Below, in pieces: positions 1 through 9,911 of a stretch of DNA of 64,000 bases. Location: the NCBI RefSeq assembly GCF_001887775.1, contig NZ_CP015519.1, forward strand, positions 806,001 to 870,000. Direction: 5' to 3'. A model generated the notes under the pieces. It had not been told where the DNA came from, did not search any database, and worked only from the letters and a program-made list of their open reading frames with translations. Position numbers and translations under genes: made by a program. The stretch comes from Syntrophotalea acetylenivorans. GTDB taxonomy: Bacteria > Desulfobacterota > Desulfuromonadia > Desulfuromonadales > Syntrophotaleaceae. Position 1 is the first letter of the stretch, and each line of letters begins with the position of its first letter.

Positions 1-735
1 TAGTTCTGAGGCCACCCGGGTTCTCGCTGTGTCCCATAGTTCAGCGTTAAATTGCTGGTAATATAGCCCAGAAGCAAAGGAGTGGGCGGTTTTCTTAAAC
101 GTTTGCTGACGCAGTTCACTAAGGGTTGATTCAACCCGATTGAGAATCTCAAAGTTATTTTTCTGTACATCCGTCGCATCCTTTTGCATGGATACCAGAG
201 GCGGAGAGGCTTCGCTGACACTTTCCAGAACTTGTTTGGTGATGGATTGAGCGTCCTTAAATGCCTGCTTAGAAACCTGTTGTTGCGCCCCGCTTAATTC
301 CACTTCCCATTTTTCCCAGAAGGATCTTTTCGCCTTCCATTCCTGACTAAGGCCGTCCAGATCCCCTAGCCGGGCCGACAAAACCTCCAACAGTTTTTGG
401 AGTGCGTTTTTTTGTTCCGTTAATCGGTAACGTTCGTCCTGAAGACTTTCAAAGCTCCAGGTCGTCAAGTCACCCAGTTTTGCAATTTGTTGTTCCAGCT
501 CTTCCTGGTTTTGACCGATAGTTTCGAGCTGAGCCGCAAATGATTTCGTATCCGCAATAGCCGTGATTCGGATTTGTATGGCGCTTGCTTGATCTTCCAA
601 TTCGGCAAGTCTGGGGATAAGCTCAGCCAGGCCGGGGAAAGGGACCTTGTCTGGCGGTGGGACGACTTGTTCTTGAGCGACAAGAGGAGAAACAAGTCCC
701 AGCAACAGTAATAAGCAGCACAATAGATATTTCAC
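1..735 (-). CDS. Exported coiled-coil protein, N-terminal part (possible MscK/KefA-like channel); runs off window
   Basis: The frame is open without a stop from a GTG at 735 to the window edge (245 codons), so this is the N-terminal part only. A GGGAGG ribosome site lies just upstream. Residues 1-20 form a hydrophobic signal peptide (KYLLCC..., cleavage near VAQ). The rest is charged, Gln/Glu-rich and heptad-like, indicating a long periplasmic coiled coil. It follows the MscS gene at 769-1893 with about 30 bp between them, so the two are probably one operon. Large MscK/KefA-type channels begin with such a periplasmic coiled-coil region before the pore. That assignment is inference, since no pore domain is visible here. 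No ATG near the start gives a better protein. Confidence 0.65.
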   Translation of the reverse strand, partial: MKYLLCCLLLLLGLVSPLVAQEQVVPPPDKVPFPGLAELIPRLAELEDQASAIQIRITAIADTKSFAAQLETIGQNQEELEQQIAKLGDLTTWSFESLQDERYRLTEQKNALQKLLEVLSARLGDLDGLSQEWKAKRSFWEKWEVELSGAQQQVSKQAFKDAQSITKQVLESVSEASPPLVSMQKDATDVQKNNFEILNRVESTLSELRQQTFKKTAHSFASGLYYQQFNAELWDTARTRVASEL

Positions 736-768
736 AACACCTCCCAGGTACATAGATAAACTTTCGCC

Positions 769-1893
769 TTACTCTTTCGTAACGTGGGTCGTGCCAAACG
801 CACAACTCCCATCTTCTCTTGCTCTTGCCACTGTTTTAAGCTCAGCTCGCACTTTCGGCAAGCTTTCAGGAAAATTCTTTTGCAGAAAGGCCAGGAGTTT
901 CTCTCGAACCTCGCAGCGAAGATCCCATGCCATGGAGGAATCGGGAGCGCTCATCAATGCACGGAATTCCACGGTTGTTGCCGTGGCATTGGTCGCTTGC
1001 AGCTTCCAAACTTTGCCGTCCCAATTTTCTGACCCAGCCAGAATCCGCTGTAACTCATTTCTGAGGGCCTCAACTGGCACGGTGTAATCGGCGTGGAGGA
1101 AAACCGACCCAAGAAGGTCGGCAGAAACCCGCGTCCAGTTCTGGAAAGGCTTTTCCAAGAAATAAGTGACGGGAAGGATAATCCGGCGCAAATCCCAGAT
1201 TCGGACTACCACATAGGTCAAGGTAATCTCTTCGATCCGGCCCCATTCGCCCTCTACGATCACCACGTCGTCGATACGGATCGGTTGGGTAATGGCGATC
1301 TGAAGGCCTGCCAGAAGAGTTCCGAGGCTGCGCTGAGCGGCGAAGCCGACGATGATCCCGATCACTCCCGCCGAAGCCAGAAGGCTGGTGCCCAGTTGTC
1401 GAATATTTTCAAAGATCATCATCATGCACGCTGCCGCTATAACACAGATGACAACCAGGGTTATTTTGACCAGTACATTAATCTGGGTGTGAACTGCCCG
1501 GGCCTTCAGATTGTCCCGGGCTGTGACATCGTATCGGCTAAGAACCAGGTCGCGAAAGATGAATACGGTGCTCCCAAGGAGCCAGGCAACACTGGCAATA
1601 AAACCGAGGCTGAAAATGCGTCGGCATACCATCACGGTCTCTTCTGGAAACTGCAGGGCAGGTGCGATCAACAGGATGGAAAGCAGGGGGATGACCAGAC
1701 CGGCGGGAGCGCGCAAATGCTTCAACAAGGTTACACTCAGGTTTTGCCTGCTATCTACCGCCCGACACTGAAGTAATCGGAAAACAAGAAAATGAATTAT
1801 TCGCCCAATGATGGCCGCCGCCAAAAGCCAGCAGACAGAAAACAAAATGTGATCCCAGCTTTGACTGTCTTCAAACAGCATACGCCAATTCAT
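769..1893 (-). CDS. MscS-family small-conductance mechanosensitive ion channel
   Basis: This inner-membrane channel opens under membrane tension and releases solutes on osmotic downshock. The 374-residue protein has hydrophobic segments near residues 15-40, 62-80, 92-114 and 138-160. The pore-lining helix and MscS signature follow at about 170-205 (Gly/Ala-rich, then GFAAQRSLG and TQPIRIDD). The beta domain follows with EGEWGRIEEI, and a soluble C-terminal domain ends the protein. The extra N-terminal helices make it resemble the YnaI/YbdG group more than minimal E. coli MscS. It is upstream of, and probably cotranscribed with, the exported coiled-coil gene at 1-735. The ATG at 1893 has only a weak GGTGGG upstream. 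Family is secure; exact subtype is not. Confidence 0.9.
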   Translation of the reverse strand: MNWRMLFEDSQSWDHILFSVCWLLAAAIIGRIIHFLVFRLLQCRAVDSRQNLSVTLLKHLRAPAGLVIPLLSILLIAPALQFPEETVMVCRRIFSLGFIASVAWLLGSTVFIFRDLVLSRYDVTARDNLKARAVHTQINVLVKITLVVICVIAAACMMMIFENIRQLGTSLLASAGVIGIIVGFAAQRSLGTLLAGLQIAITQPIRIDDVVIVEGEWGRIEEITLTYVVVRIWDLRRIILPVTYFLEKPFQNWTRVSADLLGSVFLHADYTVPVEALRNELQRILAGSENWDGKVWKLQATNATATTVEFRALMSAPDSSMAWDLRCEVREKLLAFLQKNFPESLPKVRAELKTVARAREDGSCAFGTTHVTKE

Positions 1894-2185
1894 TTACCCA
1901 CCCCGATGAAGTCCAAAACAGTAGCCACCCTAAAAAAATGACTCGAAATGAACAATGGTAAGGCCTCCTTGTTTTTGTCTAAATATGGCTTTTCGCTGAA
2001 AGTTGTTAGTTTCAGCCTTTTTCAAAAACCCTGACTTCAGGATAATTTCTGACAATTATAGGCTAAATGCAATGGAGTGCTAAATGAAATCACAAAAAAA
2101 CAGTGCAAAATTAGGCACAAAAGATTATATAGTGTCGCAAGAGGAAATTTTGTCATACTTTCAAACAATTAGCTAAGGCTCCTTG

Positions 2186-2629
2186 ATGGATAAAGTTCTT
2201 ATAGGCTGGCGGGAATGGGTATCATTGCCGGAGCTGAATATTCCCAGAATTAAGGCCAAAATTGATACCGGGGCCAGAACCTCGGCATTGCATGCTTTCT
2301 TCGTTGAACCTTTTGAAGAAGACGGCATTGAGATGGTGCGTTTCGGCGTACACCCTCTGCAGAAACGCCTCGACATTGAGGTGATCTGTGAGTACCCGGT
2401 AAAGGACTATCGTCAGGTCAGTGATTCCGGTGGGCACAAGGAAATGCGCTACGTAATTGAGACGACGGTTCAACTGGGGGAAAAATCCTGGCCCATTGAA
2501 ATGACCCTGACCAACCGCGACAGCATGAAGTTTCGGATGCTGATCGGCCGGACGGCAATGCACAACCTTGCGGTACTTCCAGACCAATCGTATCTATTCG
2601 GACGGCCCACCACTCAAACTGCCAAATGA
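2186..2629 (+). CDS. RimB-like retropepsin-fold protease (ATP-dependent Zn protease family, PF05618)
   Basis: The 147-residue protein belongs to the family once called ATP-dependent zinc proteases, now regarded as retropepsin-like aspartic proteases that process glutamate tails added by RimK. The aspartic-protease-like signature [13 protein letters not shown] is at about residues 25-37, and a C-terminal GRTAMHN segment closes the domain. The ATG at 2186 is chosen over the TTG immediately before it; the ribosome site is weak. rimK follows after 13 bp and an aspartoacylase-like gene after that, so the three form an operon. The RimB/RimK pairing is known in other bacteria. Which protein is modified here is not visible from sequence. 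Confidence 0.85.
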   Translation: MDKVLIGWREWVSLPELNIPRIKAKIDTGARTSALHAFFVEPFEEDGIEMVRFGVHPLQKRLDIEVICEYPVKDYRQVSDSGGHKEMRYVIETTVQLGEKSWPIEMTLTNRDSMKFRMLIGRTAMHNLAVLPDQSYLFGRPTTQTAK

Positions 2630-2642
2630 AAGGGAAGAAGAG

Positions 2643-3548
2643 ATGAGAATTGCCATTCTCTCCAGAAACCCCAAACTCTATTCCACGCGCCGGTTGGTTG
2701 AAGCCGGCACGGCGCTGGGTCACGAAATCAAAGTCGTAGACCCGCTTCTTTGTTACATGACCATCGCCAGCCAGCGCCCAACAATCCACTACAAAGGGGA
2801 AGAGCTGATTGGGGTCGATGCTATTATTCCGCGGATTGGCGCGTCCATCACTTTTTACGGCACGGCTGTGGTACGTCAGTTCGAAATGATGGGGATTTAT
2901 AGTGTCAATGAGTCGGTTGCCATCAGTCGCTCCCGTGACAAGCTGCGCAGTCTGCAGTTGCTGGCCCGTAAAGGCATTGGTCTGCCTGTGACGGGTTTTG
3001 CTCACTCAACAAAATACACCAACGATTTAATGGACCTTGCCGGCGGAGCGCCACTGGTCATTAAATTGCTGGAAGGCACCCAGGGAATCGGCGTCGTTCT
3101 GGCAGAGACTAGCAAGGCTGCTGAAAGTGTTATTGAAGCTTTTCGTGGTTTAAAGGAAAACATCCTGGTTCAGGAATTTATCCAAGAGGCTGATGGAGCC
3201 GATATCCGTTGTCTTGTCATCGGCGACAAGGTCGTGGCCGCCATGAAACGCCAAGGGAAAGAGGGTGAATTCCGCTCCAACCTGCACCGGGGTGGCCAGG
3301 CAAGTATTGCCCGACTAACCCCCGAGGAACGTTCAACGGCAACCCGTGCCGCCCGCATCATGGGTTTGAATATCGCGGGAGTCGATCTGTTGCGTTCTAA
3401 CCATGGCCCGGTTGTCATGGAAGTCAACTCCTCCCCGGGCCTGGAAGGAATCGAAACCGCTACGGGGAAGGATGTTGCCGCCATGATCATCCAATTTATT
3501 GAAAAACAAGCCAGGCCCGGTCGGACCAAAACCCGAGGAAAAGGATGA
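2643..3548 (+). CDS. rimK: RimK-family ATP-grasp alpha-L-glutamate ligase
   Basis: RimK adds glutamate residues to the C-terminus of ribosomal protein S6 or makes poly-glutamate, using ATP. The 301-residue protein begins MRIAILSRN, as expected for RimK. It carries the YSTRRL and PRIGAS segments of the N-terminal domain. The ATP-grasp core follows ([12 protein letters not shown], then [25 protein letters not shown]), with the metal-binding end [14 protein letters not shown]. Start: a longer open frame exists upstream, but the ATG at 2643 follows AAGGGAAGAAG and gives the conserved N-terminus. The stop overlaps the next gene's start in ATGA, indicating translational coupling. Confidence 0.93.
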   Translation: MRIAILSRNPKLYSTRRLVEAGTALGHEIKVVDPLLCYMTIASQRPTIHYKGEELIGVDAIIPRIGASITFYGTAVVRQFEMMGIYSVNESVAISRSRDKLRSLQLLARKGIGLPVTGFAHSTKYTNDLMDLAGGAPLVIKLLEGTQGIGVVLAETSKAAESVIEAFRGLKENILVQEFIQEADGADIRCLVIGDKVVAAMKRQGKEGEFRSNLHRGGQASIARLTPEERSTATRAARIMGLNIAGVDLLRSNHGPVVMEVNSSPGLEGIETATGKDVAAMIIQFIEKQARPGRTKTRGKG

Positions 3549-4576
3549 AAAGCGCAAAACCCTTCGAGTTTGGTGGCGTCACGGTAAACCCTGGCAGCCG
3601 TGCGACTATCGCATTGCCCATGGCGCGCCTGTATACAAGTAACGAAATGACCCTGCCGGTTCAAGTTGTCCATGGTCGAAGCAGCGGACCGGTTCTTTTT
3701 GTCAGCGCTGCCGTTCATGGTGATGAGATCAATGGTGTAGAAATCGTCCGGCGTCTTTTAATTAGCCGTTCGCTTAAAAATTTGCGAGGGACGTTGTTGG
3801 CGGTTCCTGTTGCCAACCCCTTTGGATTTATCCAGCGATCCCGCTACCTACCGGATCGCCGTGATTTGAATCGCTCCTTTCCCGGCAAGGTAAAAGGCTC
3901 TTTGGCAGGACGCTTAGCACATCTGTTCATGACGGAAATCGGCAGTCGCTGTGATTTTGGCATTGACCTGCATACCGGATCTAATTTCCGTAGCAACTTG
4001 CCGCAGATTCGCGCTTGTTTGGACGATGCAAAAACCATTGAACTCGCTTCAGCCTTTGGTGCGCCCATCGTGGTCCCCAGTGAGTTACGGGAAGGGTCAT
4101 TGCGGGAAGCGGTTGCTGCCCTCGGAAAACCGGTATTGGTTTTCGAAGGTGGCGAAGCTTTATATTTCAACGAGTCCGTTATTCGTACCGGCTTGCGTGG
4201 CATTCTCAAGTTAATGCGACATACGGGAATGCTGGCGGCGGATAAACGGGCAAAATACCGGGAGCCCATTATCACAGACCGCACCAGTTGGGTCCGGGCG
4301 AATATGAGCGGAACCTTTTCGCTTAAAGTAAAATTGGGAGGCTTGATCAAAAAGGGGAATTTGCTCGGGGTTCTGAGTGATCCCTTTGGCGATGATCGCG
4401 AAGAAGTTATTGCACCATTTACAGGGGTGGTGATTGGCCAACTGAATCTACCCTTGGCCCACGAAGGGGACGCGCTGATTCATCTGGCAAAAGTCCCCGA
4501 CCATGATGAGGCCGAAGAAGTTTTGGACGAATACACATCAACATTAACCGAAGAAGATTTCGGTCTTGAACGATAA
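3545..4576 (+). CDS. Succinylglutamate desuccinylase/aspartoacylase-family metallohydrolase
   Basis: The 343-residue protein has the zinc carboxypeptidase-like motifs of the AstE/AspA family: [10 protein letters not shown] near residues 56-65 supplies the His and Glu zinc ligands, DLNRSFPG is a substrate-binding arginine segment, and GIDLHTGS supplies the third ligand. The last ~100 residues form a beta-rich lid domain with a biotinyl/lipoyl-like look. These enzymes cut amide or peptide bonds next to acidic amino acids. Its ATGA overlap with rimK and the nearby rimB suggest it works on glutamate-tailed substrates, perhaps trimming them. That role is inference. It is not the arginine-catabolic AstE, because no other ast gene is nearby. 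Confidence 0.85.
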   Translation: MKSAKPFEFGGVTVNPGSRATIALPMARLYTSNEMTLPVQVVHGRSSGPVLFVSAAVHGDEINGVEIVRRLLISRSLKNLRGTLLAVPVANPFGFIQRSRYLPDRRDLNRSFPGKVKGSLAGRLAHLFMTEIGSRCDFGIDLHTGSNFRSNLPQIRACLDDAKTIELASAFGAPIVVPSELREGSLREAVAALGKPVLVFEGGEALYFNESVIRTGLRGILKLMRHTGMLAADKRAKYREPIITDRTSWVRANMSGTFSLKVKLGGLIKKGNLLGVLSDPFGDDREEVIAPFTGVVIGQLNLPLAHEGDALIHLAKVPDHDEAEEVLDEYTSTLTEEDFGLER

Positions 4577-4697
4577 TGTTTTTGCTCCCGGTGAATTGCC
4601 TCGAGTTTCATAACCACACCCAATCCATGCTAATGCGGTCCAGGTTTTTGTTTCAGAACGTTTCCTGGCGATTGCTGGTAGTTTTTCGTCCTGAAGT

Positions 4698-7600
4698 TTA
4701 ATGCAGTAATGCCTCCAGCGTTCCCGCCAAAGCCGTAAAGACGTTGTAACTTGGCAAAACTCCTTCTCGAATGCCATCCAGCAATTGACGGTAGCTTGCC
4801 AGACGGGTTGGCCGATCAGCGAAAAAGGCGCTTTGATCGCCGGCATTCTTGTTCCAGACGGCCAACGGCAAAGTAAAACCTAGTTCAGCGACCTTATCCA
4901 AGAGTGTACGGCGAGCCAAACGATCCCAGGGACTGCTGACCGGCACCTGCTGAAGACGTTGCTCTAAAGTTGCCAGTTCAAGGCCAGCTCTCACCTCTGC
5001 ATAAAGCTTGGCGGCATCGGCCAGGTCCTGACCGGTTTTGTTCATAAGAGACACCACGGGCAGAAAATGACGAAGCTGAGGCAACAGAACCACCTGCCAC
5101 GCGTAGTCGTCGTTAATCCCCGCCTCGCGCAAACGTTTTTGTTCCCCCTCGATCTCAAGCCGCGTAGCTTCAGGCAATAATTGCTTTTGAATGGCGGTAA
5201 AGCTCTTTAAATCATTGGCCAGGCGACCCAGTAACGGTTCGGCAGGCTCAATCTCCATGTCCTGCAGCAAACTCCAGCGACTCAAAGCCTCTAGACAGGA
5301 CTCCAACCGATGCAGCAAACCATACTGTTCAACAGGTGGCAAACGGTTGTCGAGATCAGCTATCTGCCGCCGTAATGCTCTCCCCCCCAGCAACAGATCA
5401 AAGGTCAGATAAGCCGAGACGAGTTCAGCGGTGGTCGCCCCTGTCTCTTCTGTCAGGCGATGTATAAAGGTGCAACCGGCCTGATTGATCAAAGAATTCG
5501 TTAAGACGGTGGCCGCAATCTCAGAAGCCAAGGGATGAGTGACTAAAAGACCGGAAAAGCGGTCCTGCAGCACTTGGGGGAAATATTTAACCAGACACTG
5601 TTGACCGACCGATTGCTGCGGCAGAGTGCTTTGCAGCAATTTATGTTTTAAATACATCTTGCTGTAGGCCAACACCGCCGAAAGTTCGGGCCTGGTCAGC
5701 GACTTAAATCCACGGTTCTGCAACTTCTCCACCGTCGGCAAGGTTTCGTTCTGTCGGTCGAGAAGTCCGCTGTTCACCAGATGCTCAATCAGTGCCATGA
5801 AGGGGGCAGGATCATCCTCACAGCGATGTTTATCGAGGCTAAGGCACAAGCCCTGGCCGTAGCAATCCGCCAGGACCGAGTCGCTTACCGCCTCAGTAAG
5901 ATCTTCCAGCAATCGATCCCGTTCTTCGCGGCAACCAAGAACCCCTTGCTCTTGTAATTGAAGCAACAGTATCTTGATATTAACCTCACGATCGGAACAG
6001 GCGACGCCACCGGCATTATCTATACCGTCGGTATTAATTCGCCCGCCGGCCAACGCGTAATCGATCCGGGCCTGTTGAGTAAAACCGAGGTTTCCGCCCT
6101 CCCCCACCACAGGTACCTGAAGTTGCTGGGCATCGACCCGCACACCGTCGTTGATGCGATCACTCACCTGCTGATGAGTTTCGCTACCACTTTTGACATA
6201 GGTGCCGATGCCACCGTTCCACAACAAGTCGACAGGTGCTGTCAGCAACAAACGGATCAAACCGGGGCCGTCCGTTGAAGCATGGGAGACTCCCAGCCAT
6301 GTCCGCATTTCATCGGAAAGGGGAATGTCCTTCGCATCCCGGGAAAAAACTCCTCCCCCTGGCGAAATGAGATCAGGATTGTATTCATCCCAACCCAGAC
6401 GCAAATTGAAAAGTCGCTGCCGCTCGGCAAAAGAACGCACTGTATCGGGGTCGGGGTCGATAAAAATATGCTGATGGTTGAAAGCTCCAAGCAAGCGGAT
6501 TTGCTGAGAACGCAACATGCCATTTCCGAATACGTCCCCTCCCATATCGCCGATACCTATCACCGTTATCGGCTGCCGTTGAATATCAATCCCCATTTCG
6601 CGAAAATGGCGTTGAACGCTGACCCAGGCCCCCCGCGCGGTGATACCCAATTTTTTATGATCATAGCCGTGAGAACCGCCACTGGCAAAAGCATCGCCCA
6701 GCCAATAGTGATATTTCTCGGCGATGGCATTGGCCGTATCCGGCAAATGAGAGGTCCCCTTATCGGCTGCGACCACCAGATAAGGATCCTCGCCATCGTA
6801 AACAACCACCCCCGGAGGATGCACCACCTTCCCGCCGACCCGGTTATCCGTTACATCGAGCAAGGCCTTCATAAAGTCGCGGTAAGCAATTTCAGACAGA
6901 GCGGCCCCTTCGTTTCGATCGATGAAAGGAGTTTTAACCCGGAAGCCGCCCTTTGACCCGGTGGGCACAATAAGCGCATTCTTGGTCATCTGGGTCTTCA
7001 TCAATCCCAGAATTTCGTTGCGCAGATCGAGCCGATCCGACCAACGAATACCACCCCGGGCAATATTTCCGCCGCGCAGATGAATGCCTTCCATAGTGGC
7101 GCTATGAACATATATTTCAAATCGCGACCGGGGATGGTCCAGATCCAGAATTCCCAGAGTATCCAATTTAATGGCCAAGGGATGTTGTTGAGACTCGGAA
7201 CAGAAAAAATTGGTCCTAACCGTGGCGTCGATAAGATTGAATAGCGAACGCAGAATGCGATCCTGATTAATATCCGTAACTTGCTTAAGAGCGACAGTCA
7301 GCTCATACCGCAGGGGCGGCAGCAGAAGCTCTTCTTTTTCTAAGGCTGCCTCGGCATCGGCCCCGTTGAAAAATCGAGCCGTAAAGTACCGGTTAAGCAG
7401 CAAAACAACTTGCGGATTATCAACCAGCGCTGCCATCAACCGGGCCTGGCCGTACGGACCACCCAACTGAATGTAATAATGAATGTAACAACGGAACACA
7501 TCGATCTGCCGCCATGAAAGTCCACAACTCAATAGCAGGCGGTGCAATGGATCATTGGCCACCAATTGCCTACGCACAGCCTGTAGAGCAAAGAGGAGTA

Positions 7601-9449
7601 GTTCGCGGACTTCATGGCTCAGGGGCTCCCGGTTCTCTTCGTAGCGGCGCACCGTAAAACTTTTGATGAAGACCACTCGCCCTTCGGCGGCCACCTCAAA
7701 GTCCATTTCTTCGACCACCGCCAAACCGAAATTTTCCAGGATCGGCATCAACTCATTGAGATAGGTTTCCTGCAGGCTGTAAAACTGCAGCCGGCAAAAA
7801 CCCTTTAAAGCGACGAAGGGCCCCCACAGGGCAAAATGTTCCTGACCATCGGTTAAAAGCTGCTCAATAGACTTGAGGTCGCGCAGGGCAAAACGGGGAT
7901 GAACCAAAGTAAGATATTCGCGACAAAAAGCGGTCTGATACCGGCGCCACAGCTTACCCCCCTCAGACAACCCATAATCCTTTTCCAGCAATTGACGCAA
8001 CTTGCTGTGCCAGGGTTGACCGATGCGACTTAAGCCTCGCTGCAAGCGAGACAGATCCAGACGTACTTCGCTCTGAGGAGGCGCCAGGGCCACATGCAGG
8101 GTTACATAATCGGAAAGAATCTGCATCACCCGCACATCGACGGCATCGCTATGGCAGCAGCGCCGCAAATATTGTTCCATCCGCCTCAAACTGTCACGAC
8201 TATGAAATTCACGGGGCATCATCACCACCAGAGTCAGGCCTTCAACCGCAAGACTAGGTACTGCGACGACTCGAACCGTTTCATATCGATAGAGGATAGT
8301 GAAGGAACGAACCACCTGCTGCAGCTCGGCCTGGGTCATAAAAAACAGCTCAACTTTGGGAAAGGAATCGAGCAGTTCAAAGGTTTTGCGATAGTCGTGA
8401 CTATCGGTGCGAATTGACAGGTCATGCAAAGCACTGGCAATGCGTCGACGTAAAGCCGGAACATCACTACTCTGTTGCAAACTGGCCTGTCGCGTAAATA
8501 CACCAAGAAAGGCGTGTTCGCACCAGCTATTAGCACCCGGTTCCCGTAGACCAATATAAAAAAGCTTTTCATCCCAGTGAAAAGGACTCGGCCGCTCGGT
8601 ATGAGCGACCACTACCGGCCCACTGCGCAGCAGTTGCTCTCCAAACCGGAGCTCCGTATCCACGGCCTCCCGATCTTCACAACAGGCTAACTCCCGCCAG
8701 TGAGTAGTCATGCCAAGAGCCGATCCGGGCTCCTGACAAATCCAAACCTTTTCCTGATCGTCGCGCCGAACCTCAATGGCACGATAGGACACAGGCTGAA
8801 AGTTGCCTTCATGCAACCATTTCCAGAAATGATGAAACTGTTGCTTGGAAGCGATACCGGCAAGGTGGGCCAGTTGCTTTTCCATGACACTGCGGTCTTC
8901 TTCAAGCAGCTGCATGGCATACAGTTGTTCCTGAACCCTCACCAACAAAGGACCAAGTTGTTTTTCAACAACCCCCTTGAGGGCTATCAGGATAAAAGAA
9001 TCAGCTTGGGCGTTATGGCCTCTCCCCGCGGAAAGGCGTCTGCCTTTGGCACTCATTCTAGTATGCAAAACGGGATGAGCGAAAACCCGAAAACGAACTT
9101 CACGGCGCTTAAGAAGGGTCTGGATGGAATCGAACAAAAAAGGAACGTCAGGAGCACAGATCAAAAGCAGCATCTGACCAGACACCCCTGAAGGCAGAAT
9201 CCGGGCCTCGCCTCGCTCGGGGCGGACCTCGATAAAATGTAAAAACTGTTTAAGCAGCTCGGCTAATTCAGGGGGAGAAAGCCCTTCAACCAGGGCGGGC
9301 GAAGCATGATCTTTAAAAGCTTTGATCAATTGTTTCAGACGGCGCAAGGTATCGCGAGTTGTATCCTGACCAAGCAGATTAAAAGCAAGATCAAGTTGCT
9401 CAGCCAGTTGCGCCCTGAGGTTGACACCGGTCTGCACCTGTATTTTCAT
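4698..9449 (-). CDS. NAD-specific glutamate dehydrogenase, large (L_180-type) class
   Basis: The enzyme oxidatively deaminates L-glutamate to 2-oxoglutarate and ammonia with NAD. At 1583 residues it matches the giant GDH class. The N-terminal ~700 residues hold ACT-like regulatory regions. The catalytic core begins near residue 797 with GGIRWSDR and continues with NALIVPTGSKGGF, which holds the catalytic lysine. A Rossmann motif GIGDMGGDVFG lies near residue 963. The last ~500 residues are helical, as in the family. It stands alone in a monocistronic unit with a weak ribosome site before the ATG at 9449. It would let the cell use amino acids as carbon source. No frameshift is seen along the whole length. 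Confidence 0.93.
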   Translation of the reverse strand: MKIQVQTGVNLRAQLAEQLDLAFNLLGQDTTRDTLRRLKQLIKAFKDHASPALVEGLSPPELAELLKQFLHFIEVRPERGEARILPSGVSGQMLLLICAPDVPFLFDSIQTLLKRREVRFRVFAHPVLHTRMSAKGRRLSAGRGHNAQADSFILIALKGVVEKQLGPLLVRVQEQLYAMQLLEEDRSVMEKQLAHLAGIASKQQFHHFWKWLHEGNFQPVSYRAIEVRRDDQEKVWICQEPGSALGMTTHWRELACCEDREAVDTELRFGEQLLRSGPVVVAHTERPSPFHWDEKLFYIGLREPGANSWCEHAFLGVFTRQASLQQSSDVPALRRRIASALHDLSIRTDSHDYRKTFELLDSFPKVELFFMTQAELQQVVRSFTILYRYETVRVVAVPSLAVEGLTLVVMMPREFHSRDSLRRMEQYLRRCCHSDAVDVRVMQILSDYVTLHVALAPPQSEVRLDLSRLQRGLSRIGQPWHSKLRQLLEKDYGLSEGGKLWRRYQTAFCREYLTLVHPRFALRDLKSIEQLLTDGQEHFALWGPFVALKGFCRLQFYSLQETYLNELMPILENFGLAVVEEMDFEVAAEGRVVFIKSFTVRRYEENREPLSHEVRELLLFALQAVRRQLVANDPLHRLLLSCGLSWRQIDVFRCYIHYYIQLGGPYGQARLMAALVDNPQVVLLLNRYFTARFFNGADAEAALEKEELLLPPLRYELTVALKQVTDINQDRILRSLFNLIDATVRTNFFCSESQQHPLAIKLDTLGILDLDHPRSRFEIYVHSATMEGIHLRGGNIARGGIRWSDRLDLRNEILGLMKTQMTKNALIVPTGSKGGFRVKTPFIDRNEGAALSEIAYRDFMKALLDVTDNRVGGKVVHPPGVVVYDGEDPYLVVAADKGTSHLPDTANAIAEKYHYWLGDAFASGGSHGYDHKKLGITARGAWVSVQRHFREMGIDIQRQPITVIGIGDMGGDVFGNGMLRSQQIRLLGAFNHQHIFIDPDPDTVRSFAERQRLFNLRLGWDEYNPDLISPGGGVFSRDAKDIPLSDEMRTWLGVSHASTDGPGLIRLLLTAPVDLLWNGGIGTYVKSGSETHQQVSDRINDGVRVDAQQLQVPVVGEGGNLGFTQQARIDYALAGGRINTDGIDNAGGVACSDREVNIKILLLQLQEQGVLGCREERDRLLEDLTEAVSDSVLADCYGQGLCLSLDKHRCEDDPAPFMALIEHLVNSGLLDRQNETLPTVEKLQNRGFKSLTRPELSAVLAYSKMYLKHKLLQSTLPQQSVGQQCLVKYFPQVLQDRFSGLLVTHPLASEIAATVLTNSLINQAGCTFIHRLTEETGATTAELVSAYLTFDLLLGGRALRRQIADLDNRLPPVEQYGLLHRLESCLEALSRWSLLQDMEIEPAEPLLGRLANDLKSFTAIQKQLLPEATRLEIEGEQKRLREAGINDDYAWQVVLLPQLRHFLPVVSLMNKTGQDLADAAKLYAEVRAGLELATLEQRLQQVPVSSPWDRLARRTLLDKVAELGFTLPLAVWNKNAGDQSAFFADRPTRLASYRQLLDGIREGVLPSYNVFTALAGTLEALLH

Positions 9450-9911
9450 TACATTTCACTTTCGATGGACATCAGGAAGGCAAGAACTACAAGTAATCCC
9501 TCGAACAGAACCTGTTTAAATCTTATCAGGATGCGTTCGCAAAAACCTTATGGAAAGCATAACAAACATTAGGAAACAGGCCAATAGCCAGGTATCTGTT
9601 TTAAGGGATTACAGGACAGGAAACAATTCAGAGACAACGACTCTGAAAGGTCTTTATAGCGGATTGACGCCAGAATGTAATTTCGTTAGCGGGGATTCCG
9701 GCCATCTCGCCGAAATTGCGGGCGACCTTAGCGTCAAATATCCACATGGATAAGGCAGTCCACCGATACACCGATTAAAGAGTATAAGATAGTTGTAAAA
9801 GCCGCCGATGCTGATTGTTACGCAGTGTTTTATTCATTTGACTGTCTGTTAGAGAACCGGATAGTATGACCGACTTGATATTTAAACCATTGAAACACCG
9901 AAAGAAACACC
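9450..9911. other. Intergenic region between divergent genes
   Basis: This 460-bp stretch separates divergently transcribed glutamate dehydrogenase and radical SAM genes, so both promoters must lie here. Short open frames are present but show no family features or ribosome sites. It holds a 74-bp imperfect palindrome at 9664-9737, listed separately. A TTCGCAAAAAC segment near 9536 resembles the left end of the ~140-bp repeats at 17608 and 20056. Confidence 0.6.
9664..9737. repeat. Imperfect palindromic (REP-like) element
   Basis: Two nested inverted repeats share one centre: TTGACGC at 9664-9670 with GCGTCAA at 9731-9737, and AATTTCG at 9679-9685 with CGAAATT at 9711-9717. The centre is GC-rich. 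It could be a REP-type repeat, a paired-end remnant of an insertion sequence, or a structured 5' region of the radical SAM transcript. No second copy was found in the window. Confidence 0.45.

Noticed and set aside
1093-1776. 227-codon plus-strand frame
   Set aside because: It is the antisense shadow of the MscS gene.
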